Below, piece after piece: positions 15,950-20,816 of a stretch of 20,816 bases of DNA; the first letter of the stretch is position 1; every line of letters begins with the position of its first letter. This stretch comes from a virus, in the IMG/VR virus record IMGVR_UViG_3300037961_003782, positions 23,338 to 44,153 of that record; one strand, written 5' to 3'. The notes under the pieces were generated by a model. It was not told the origin of the DNA. It saw nothing but the letters and a program-made list of their open reading frames with translations, and searched no databases. The translations under genes were made by a program, and so were the position numbers.

Positions 15950-16120
15950 ATGGGTAGAAAAAAAATATATATAACTGAAGAAGAAAGGAAAGAAGCTCAA
16001 CGTCGTTGGAATATGGAATACTACGAGAGAAATAAAGAAAAAATCAAACGGCGTGCTGTCAAACGTTATCGTGATAAAAAAATTAATGATATTAAAAAAG
16101 ATTTATATGGAGAGCAGTAA
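15950..16120 (+). CDS. Small basic protein of 56 residues
   Basis: Reading frame from ATG 15950 to TAA 16118-16120 giving 56 residues, highly basic, with QRRWNMEYYERNKEKIKRR in the middle, a predicted long helix. Similar short 'YYERNKEKIK' helices are seen in phage proteins, often beside nucleic-acid-binding domains. Its stop immediately abuts the TTG start of the helicase gene, and the helicase ribosome binding site GGAGAG lies in its last codons, which fits a coupled gene. Its own ribosome binding site is not obvious, so the start is less sure. A DNA- or RNA-binding accessory role is a guess. Confidence 0.6.
   Translation: MGRKKIYITEEERKEAQRRWNMEYYERNKEKIKRRAVKRYRDKKINDIKKDLYGEQ
16109..16114 (+). 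promoter_or_regulatory. Ribosome binding site that fixes the helicase TTG start
   Basis: GGAGAG ends 6 bases before TTG 16121. The first in-frame ATG of the helicase is codon 39, which would cut off the start of the DnaB N-terminal domain, so the TTG start is preferred. Confidence 0.7.
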
Positions 16121-17497
16121 TTGAATCAAGATTCACTTAGCCAATATGGCACTTCATTTCAGAAGAAAATAATAACATCCCTAATATTTAAAAAACCATT
16201 CCTACAAACTATATTTGATATATTAGAATCTAATATGTTTGATAGTGAAGCAGATAAATGGTTAGTGAAACAAACCAAAGAATATTTCTTAGAGTTCAAA
16301 AAAGAGCCAACGTTAGAGGCTTTGAAAATATCTATAGAAGATATACAAGATGATATCTTAAAGACTTCAGTAATATCTAATTTAAAAGATGTCTACAACT
16401 ATCGTGAAGCTGATGATTTAGATTTTGTTCAGAAGAAAATGATTGAGTTTTGTAAGAATCAAAGTTTAAAAAATGCTATATTAAAATCAGTTGATTTGTT
16501 ACAAATTGGTGAATATGATAAGATAAAGACTGTTATAGATAAAGCGATGAAGGCTGGTACATTATCTGATTTAGGACACGATTATATAAATGAACTATTA
16601 TCAAGATTTGAGGAATCCACAAGAGATACAATAAAAACTCCGTGGGATGTAATCAATGATGTTATGGATGGTGGTTTAGGTAAAGGAGAACTTGGAGTTG
16701 TTGTTGCTCCAGCTGGTATAGGTAAGACTTGGTTCTTACAATCGATTGGTGCTGATGCTGTTAAGAGGGGTAAATCGGTAGTGCATTATACACTTGAGTT
16801 AAATCAAGCGTATGTTGGGTTAAGATATGATACTATCTTTACAGGTATTCCAACTGCTAATCTAAAATATAGTATGAGTGATGTAGAAAAGATTATTAGT
16901 AAGCTAACAGGCAATTTGTTGATAAAATATTTCCCAACAAGAACTGCTAGTGTTCAAACTCTTTCTGCTCACTTAAAAAACTTAGAGCTACACGATAAAA
17001 TGCCAGATGTAGTTTTGGTAGACTATGCTGATATACTCAGAGATACGAGTGGTATAAAAGATTACAGGTTACAATTAGGTAACATCTATGAAGATTTAAG
17101 AGGTTTAGCTGGTGAGTATGATATTCCAATATGGACTGCATCACAAGCTAATAGAAGTTCTCTTGAAGAGGATGTTATTGAGGCTGATAAGGTTGCTGAA
17201 TCTTATAGTAAGGTTATGACAGCAGATTTTATTATGTCGGTTAGTAGAAAAGCAACAGATAAGATAGCTAATACAGGTAGGGTTCATATTATGAAGAATA
17301 GGTTTGGACAAGATGGTAATACGTATCCTGCCAATATTAACACAAACGTAGGTAAGCTTGAGGTTTTTGAGGGGGATTCTTGGCAAGGTAAAGAACAAAC
17401 TGAAAAAATGAATTCTGATGAAATGTTGACAGGCTTTCTAAAAAATAAGTATGACGATTTTAAAACTACTGAAAAAAATCTTGATGGATTTGAATAA
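16121..17497 (+). CDS. Replicative DNA helicase (DnaB/gp41-like)
   Basis: Protein of 458 residues, the usual length for DnaB-like and T4 gp41-like helicases, which unwind the fork as hexamers. The N-terminal part (1-150) is helical, as in DnaB. The RecA-like motor follows: Walker A APAGIGKT (196-203; alanine at the first position as in bacterial DnaB), catalytic E226 in YTLELNQ, Walker B VVLVDYAD with D301, the TASQANR motif with Q342 and an arginine-finger candidate R394 in MKNRFGQDG. Start is TTG 16121 with GGAGAG upstream, directly after the stop of the 56-residue gene. No primase is fused or adjacent, so one would have to lie elsewhere. The C-terminus is polar and probably flexible. Confidence 0.88.
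   Translation: MNQDSLSQYGTSFQKKIITSLIFKKPFLQTIFDILESNMFDSEADKWLVKQTKEYFLEFKKEPTLEALKISIEDIQDDILKTSVISNLKDVYNYREADDLDFVQKKMIEFCKNQSLKNAILKSVDLLQIGEYDKIKTVIDKAMKAGTLSDLGHDYINELLSRFEESTRDTIKTPWDVINDVMDGGLGKGELGVVVAPAGIGKTWFLQSIGADAVKRGKSVVHYTLELNQAYVGLRYDTIFTGIPTANLKYSMSDVEKIISKLTGNLLIKYFPTRTASVQTLSAHLKNLELHDKMPDVVLVDYADILRDTSGIKDYRLQLGNIYEDLRGLAGEYDIPIWTASQANRSSLEEDVIEADKVAESYSKVMTADFIMSVSRKATDKIANTGRVHIMKNRFGQDGNTYPANINTNVGKLEVFEGDSWQGKEQTEKMNSDEMLTGFLKNKYDDFKTTEKNLDGFE
17426..17455 (+). promoter_or_regulatory. Candidate promoter inside the end of the helicase gene
   Basis: TTGACA (17426-17431), 18-base spacer, TATGAC (17450-17455). It has the same -35 box and spacer as the promoter at 10417-10446 and would give a leader of about 115 bases before the ribonucleotide reductase gene. 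The -10 box is imperfect and the site is within coding sequence. Confidence 0.35.
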
Positions 17498-17499
17498 AT

Positions 17500-17528
17500 T
17501 TGGTTTTGAATCGGATATATATTATATT
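17500..17528 (+). promoter_or_regulatory. Weak promoter-like sequence before the ribonucleotide reductase gene
   Basis: TTGGTT (17500-17505), 17-base spacer, TATATT (17523-17528) in the 81-base gap before ATG 17579. Only the -10 box is good. The GGGAG ribosome binding site of the downstream gene is at 17565-17569. Confidence 0.3.
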
Positions 17529-17578
17529 TAAAAATGAGTTTCAAAATAAAAAAATAGATTATATGGGAGCGTTACATA

Positions 17579-19588
17579 ATGGATAAATTTCAGTTGTCGG
17601 AAAAGTTTTTGGATAAATTTAAGAGGAAAAAAGCACCTTTCGGTTTTAATGGATTAGGTGAATTAGTATATATGAGAACCTATTCTCGAATCAAAGAGAA
17701 CGGTAAAAATGAGAGATGGTGGGAAACCGTTCAAAGGGTTGTCGAGGGAACATACTCAATGCAAAAAAATTGGATTGAGTCTCACCAATTAGGGTGGAAC
17801 GCGTGGCAAGCACAAAAGTCAGCTCAAGATATGTATGAGCGTATTTTTAATATGAAATTCTTGCCTCCTGGACGCGGGCTGTGGGCGATGGGAACACCAA
17901 TCACAGAAGAAAAAGGATTATATGCCGCCCTAAACAATTGCGCATTTGTTTCAACAAAAACAATAAAAGAAGATTATTCCAAACCATTTTGTTTCCTTAT
18001 GGATGCAAGTATGTTAGGTGTTGGAGTTGGATTTGATACTAAAGGCGCAGGTGAGATTGTTGTTAAAGGTGTAAATAAAGATAGAGCTGAAGAAACATTT
18101 CAAATACCAGATAATCGTGAGGGTTGGGTAGAATCACTTCGTTTACTTTTAGAAAGTTATTTCCACGGAACTGCTCCTATGCAATTTGATTATAGTATAG
18201 TAAGACCAGCTGGAGAACCAATCAAAGGATTCGGTGGAGTTAGTTCAGGTCCTGAACCATTGAAAGAAGTTCACGAAGATATCAGAAAAGTATTAGAAAA
18301 AAATAGTGGTGAACCAATCACAATAACTACGATCGTAGATATAATGAATCTTATTGGTAAGTGTGTTGTGGCAGGTAATGTTAGAAGAACTGCTGAGATA
18401 GTTTTTGGTGACCCACACAATGAAGAATACTTGGATTTAAAAAACTATAAGGTTAATCCACATAGAGAAACATTTGGATGGACATCTAATAACTCTATCT
18501 TTGCAGAACTTGGTATGGATTATACAGAAGCTGCAAAACGTATTGTAGATAATGGTGAGCCAGGTTTTGCTTGGTTAGAAAATATGAGACATTACTCAAG
18601 AATTAAAAATGGTGGTGATGATAAAGATTATAGAGCTATGGGTGGTAATCCTTGTTTAGAGCAAACACTTGAATCATATGAGTTGTGTTGCCTTGTGGAA
18701 ACATTTCCAAGTAACCACGATAGTTTCGAAGATTATGCAAGAACTCTAAAATACGCATATTTATATGCAAAGACAGTTACACTTGGTAGAACACATTGGA
18801 GTGATACTAACAGAGTGATGCTAAGAAACAGAAGAATTGGATGTAGCGTAAGTGGTGTTGCTCAGTTTGTTACAAACAGAGGTATTAATGAATTTAGACA
18901 TTGGTTGGAAGAGGGATATGATGTTATTCAAGAGTGGGATAAGATGTATTCAGATTGGTTTGCTGTACCACGTTCCATCAAAACTACTTCAGTTAAACCA
19001 AGTGGTACAGTCTCATTATTGGCTGGTGCTACTCCAGGCTTACATTATCCCGAAAGTAGATTTTATATTAGAAGAATTAGGTTATCTAAACATTCTGAAC
19101 TAATTGAACCTATGAAGAAAGCAGGTTACAAGATAGAACCTGCATTTGGTTCTGAAGATACAACTTGCGTAGTTGAGGTGCCAGTAGATGTTGGAGAGGG
19201 TATCAGAACTGCAAGTGAGTTATCTATTTGGGAACAATTTAGTTTAGCTGCATTTATGCAACGACATTGGGCTGATAACCAAGTGAGTTGTACGGTTACA
19301 TTCGATCCTAAAACAGAGGGTGAACAGATACCTCAAGTGTTAAATTATTTTCAATATCACTTGAAAGGTATATCGTTATTACCAAGACACGATTATGGTG
19401 CATATCCACAAATGCCATATGAAGCTATAGATGAAAAAGAATACAATAAACAAATGAAAAAACTAGGTAAGTTGTCTTTTGGTGTTATCAAAAATGAGGA
19501 AGCTGAAATAGATAAATTCTGTAATAATGATAGCTGTGAAGTTCCATCATTTACAGGTGATAATGATGACCAAGAATATGCCAATTAA
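17579..19588 (+). CDS. Adenosylcobalamin-dependent ribonucleoside-triphosphate reductase (class II, monomeric type)
   Basis: Protein of 669 residues that converts ribonucleotides to deoxynucleotides. The catalytic core is complete: NNCAF with C121, NPCLEQTLESYELC with N357, C359 (site of the thiyl radical), E361 and C370 exactly 11 residues on, as C408/C419 in the Lactobacillus leichmannii enzyme, then PSGTVSLLAGATPGLHYPES (474-493). The C-terminal redox pair is CNNDSC (C648, C653), matching the CxxxxC of that enzyme. No small radical-generating subunit is next to it, as expected for a class II enzyme that uses coenzyme B12. It is shorter than the Lactobacillus protein (739). Start ATG has GGGAG at 17565-17569. 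It would supply dNTPs for phage replication and depends on the host's cobalamin supply. Confidence 0.92.
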   Translation: MDKFQLSEKFLDKFKRKKAPFGFNGLGELVYMRTYSRIKENGKNERWWETVQRVVEGTYSMQKNWIESHQLGWNAWQAQKSAQDMYERIFNMKFLPPGRGLWAMGTPITEEKGLYAALNNCAFVSTKTIKEDYSKPFCFLMDASMLGVGVGFDTKGAGEIVVKGVNKDRAEETFQIPDNREGWVESLRLLLESYFHGTAPMQFDYSIVRPAGEPIKGFGGVSSGPEPLKEVHEDIRKVLEKNSGEPITITTIVDIMNLIGKCVVAGNVRRTAEIVFGDPHNEEYLDLKNYKVNPHRETFGWTSNNSIFAELGMDYTEAAKRIVDNGEPGFAWLENMRHYSRIKNGGDDKDYRAMGGNPCLEQTLESYELCCLVETFPSNHDSFEDYARTLKYAYLYAKTVTLGRTHWSDTNRVMLRNRRIGCSVSGVAQFVTNRGINEFRHWLEEGYDVIQEWDKMYSDWFAVPRSIKTTSVKPSGTVSLLAGATPGLHYPESRFYIRRIRLSKHSELIEPMKKAGYKIEPAFGSEDTTCVVEVPVDVGEGIRTASELSIWEQFSLAAFMQRHWADNQVSCTVTFDPKTEGEQIPQVLNYFQYHLKGISLLPRHDYGAYPQMPYEAIDEKEYNKQMKKLGKLSFGVIKNEEAEIDKFCNNDSCEVPSFTGDNDDQEYAN

Positions 19589-19682
19589 GATTTCGCATAC
19601 CAAGAAACAGGCAGTAGACACACCTGTAGAAAAATGTGTCGTACATAACAATAATGAGGAGATTCGATATGAGAAATCGTAA
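19563..19682 (+). CDS. Possible tiny ORF bridging the reductase and receptor genes
   Basis: ATG 19563 to TAA 19680-19682 gives 39 residues beginning MMTKNMPIKISHTKKQ. It overlaps the reductase gene by 26 bases and the receptor gene by 14, so it spans the otherwise empty 80-base gap; such overlaps are normal in this window. The product has no recognised motif and the ribosome binding site (AGGTGA about 5 bases upstream) is moderate. It may equally be a chance frame. Confidence 0.3.
   Translation: MMTKNMPIKISHTKKQAVDTPVEKCVVHNNNEEIRYEKS
19617..19640 (+). promoter_or_regulatory. Small hairpin in the gap before the receptor gene
   Basis: GACACA (19617-19622) can pair with TGTGTC (19635-19640) around a 12-base loop. 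It lies 28 bases before ATG 19669. It has no T-run. The gap is too short for a known cobalamin riboswitch, and no such box is visible. Confidence 0.25.
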
Positions 19683-20816
19683 TCTAATTGCTATGATGAT
19701 GACTCTACTAACACCGATGATGTTGTTCGCACAATCGGTAACGGGAAAAGTTACATCAGAAGCAGGAGACCCATTAGCTAATGCTAATATTGTTGTAGTA
19801 GGTACTGATAAGGGTACGGTAACCGATGAGGGTGGTATGTTTATGCTCGATTTAGGTGCTGGAAGCTACACAATTACAGCTACAGTTATTGGATTTAAAC
19901 CACAATCACAAATGGTTCAGTTAAATGAGGGCGATAATGATTTAACAATGGCTTTTGTTTTACCACTAAACGTGATTGAATTATCAGACGTTGAAGTTTT
20001 GGCTTCTCGTGCTGATGAAAAAACACCTGTTGCTTACTCGATGGTAACTAAGGAAGATATGGAAGTTCGTCTTGGTTCTCAAGATATCCCTATGGTTCTT
20101 AATACAACTCCATCAGTATATGCAACACAACAAGGTGGTGGTGCGGGTGATGCCCGTATTAATGTTCGTGGATTCAACCAGAGAAACGTAGCAGTTATGA
20201 TTAACGGTGTACCGCAAAATGATATGGAAAACGGGTGGGTATACTGGTCTAATTGGGATGGTGTTGGAGATGCCGCTGCATCAATTCAGATGCAACGTGG
20301 TTTATCAGCTGTCAACTTGGCTACACCATCTATTGGTGGAACTATGAACATCATAACCGACCCTGCCGCTTTCGAAAGAGGTGGTAAGTATAAGCAAGAG
20401 TTTGGTGCAGGTGGTTTCTTGAAAACTACTCTGAACTATAATACAGGTCTTATGATGAACGATAAGTTAGCACTTAGTGGTACACTTGTTCGTAAGACTG
20501 GTGATGGTATTATTGATGCTACTTGGACAGATGCTTGGGCTTACTATATGGGTGCTACATATGCAATCAACGATGGACACAGAGTTGAAGCATACATAGT
20601 TGGCGCTCCACAAAGACACGGACAGAATCTATACAAACAGAATATCGCTACTTACTCACAGAAGTTAGCTGGTGATATCGATGGATATGATGTAAGTGCT
20701 TTCGCTGAAGGCGCTAAGTTCGAAACCGAAGCTGGTAGAACATTCAACCAAAATTGGGGCTCAGTTAGTTCAGACTACAAGGGTAAACAATATTGGTATA
20801 TGTATGGTGTCGGTGG
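19669..20816 (+). CDS. TonB-dependent outer-membrane receptor (3' partial)
   Basis: The frame is open from ATG 19669 to the window edge: 382 codons seen. Residues 1-21 form a signal peptide (MRNRNLIAMMMTLLTPMMLF, cleavage after A21). Residues 23-100 are a carboxypeptidase-regulatory-like domain (VTGKVTSEAGDPLANANIVV, GTVTDEGGMF, ITATVIGFKPQ). Residues 104-230 are the TonB plug: LSDVEVLASR as a possible TonB-box region, INVRGFNQRNVAVMINGVPQ, IQMQRGLSAVNLATPSIGGT, MNIIT. The rest is the start of the beta-barrel. Such receptors move iron complexes, vitamin B12 or glycans across the outer membrane using TonB energy; the N-terminal extension is typical of Bacteroidota and relatives. Ribosome binding site AGGAG at 19657-19661. 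It follows the phage reductase by 80 bases on the same strand, and its GC content in samples I counted (about 44%) exceeds that of phage genes here (about 33%), which suggests a host origin. The substrate is unknown. Confidence 0.9.
   Translation, partial: MRNRNLIAMMMTLLTPMMLFAQSVTGKVTSEAGDPLANANIVVVGTDKGTVTDEGGMFMLDLGAGSYTITATVIGFKPQSQMVQLNEGDNDLTMAFVLPLNVIELSDVEVLASRADEKTPVAYSMVTKEDMEVRLGSQDIPMVLNTTPSVYATQQGGGAGDARINVRGFNQRNVAVMINGVPQNDMENGWVYWSNWDGVGDAAASIQMQRGLSAVNLATPSIGGTMNIITDPAAFERGGKYKQEFGAGGFLKTTLNYNTGLMMNDKLALSGTLVRKTGDGIIDATWTDAWAYYMGATYAINDGHRVEAYIVGAPQRHGQNLYKQNIATYSQKLAGDIDGYDVSAFAEGAKFETEAGRTFNQNWGSVSSDYKGKQYWYMYGVG

Noticed and set aside
18852-19103. Second + strand frame inside the ribonucleotide reductase gene
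   Set aside because: It overlaps the conserved catalytic region in another frame and has no recognisable domain.
19589-19668. Cobalamin riboswitch between the reductase and the receptor
   Set aside because: The gap is only 80 bases and shows no B12-box-like conserved sequence; known cobalamin riboswitches are much longer.
1-20816. Prophage boundary, integrase, tRNA attachment site, CRISPR array or insertion sequence
   Set aside because: No integrase, transposase, tRNA or spaced direct repeats were found; the only clear repeat is the paired promoter sequence.

Overview
The window is about 20.8 kb of AT-rich DNA (60-base samples I counted in three genes gave about 28-37% GC). Every gene I can support lies on the + strand, with 1-14 base overlaps or very short gaps. 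Gene content is that of a T4-like, contractile-tailed phage: a tail/baseplate block, then a replication/recombination block, then nucleotide metabolism. I see no ribosomal RNA, tRNA, integrase, transposase or CRISPR array. The nature of the last gene, a TonB-dependent outer-membrane receptor with a carboxypeptidase-regulatory-like N-terminal domain, suggests a Gram-negative host of the Bacteroidota/Marinimicrobia type; that host assignment is inference.

Region 1 (1-6240) is the tail/baseplate block: the end of an unknown gene, a large tube-initiator-like protein (gp48/gp54 type), a short gp53/LysM-like wedge or spike-linking protein, a very large hub-like protein and a small conserved structural-type protein. 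Region 2 (6250-10408) is mixed: a 2-oxoglutarate/Fe(II) oxygenase, a short and divergent family A DNA polymerase, a 613-residue protein with a possible nuclease-like core, and a 137-residue protein of unknown function. Region 3 (10409-12913) starts with a clear sigma70-like promoter, a small acidic protein, and a HEGSH + von Willebrand A (CobT-like) protein that has a second near-copy of the same promoter near its 5' end.

Region 4 (12914-17497) is the replication core: a gp32-like single-strand-binding protein with a hairpin leader and a GC-rich terminator, a RecA/UvsX recombinase, a FEN-type 5' nuclease, a 56-residue basic protein and a DnaB-like helicase. Region 5 (17498-20816) holds an adenosylcobalamin-dependent (class II, monomeric type) ribonucleotide reductase, an overlapping tiny ORF, and the TonB-dependent receptor, which runs off the window end.

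How it fits together: the SSB, recombinase, 5' nuclease, helicase and polymerase would form the phage replication/recombination machinery, and the B12-dependent reductase would supply deoxynucleotides. The points most worth following are the outer-membrane receptor next to a B12-dependent enzyme on a lytic-type phage genome, the polymerase that keeps its two metal-binding aspartates but has lost several otherwise conserved residues, the paired promoter repeats, and the hairpin leader of the SSB gene, which resembles the autoregulated leader of T4 gene 32.
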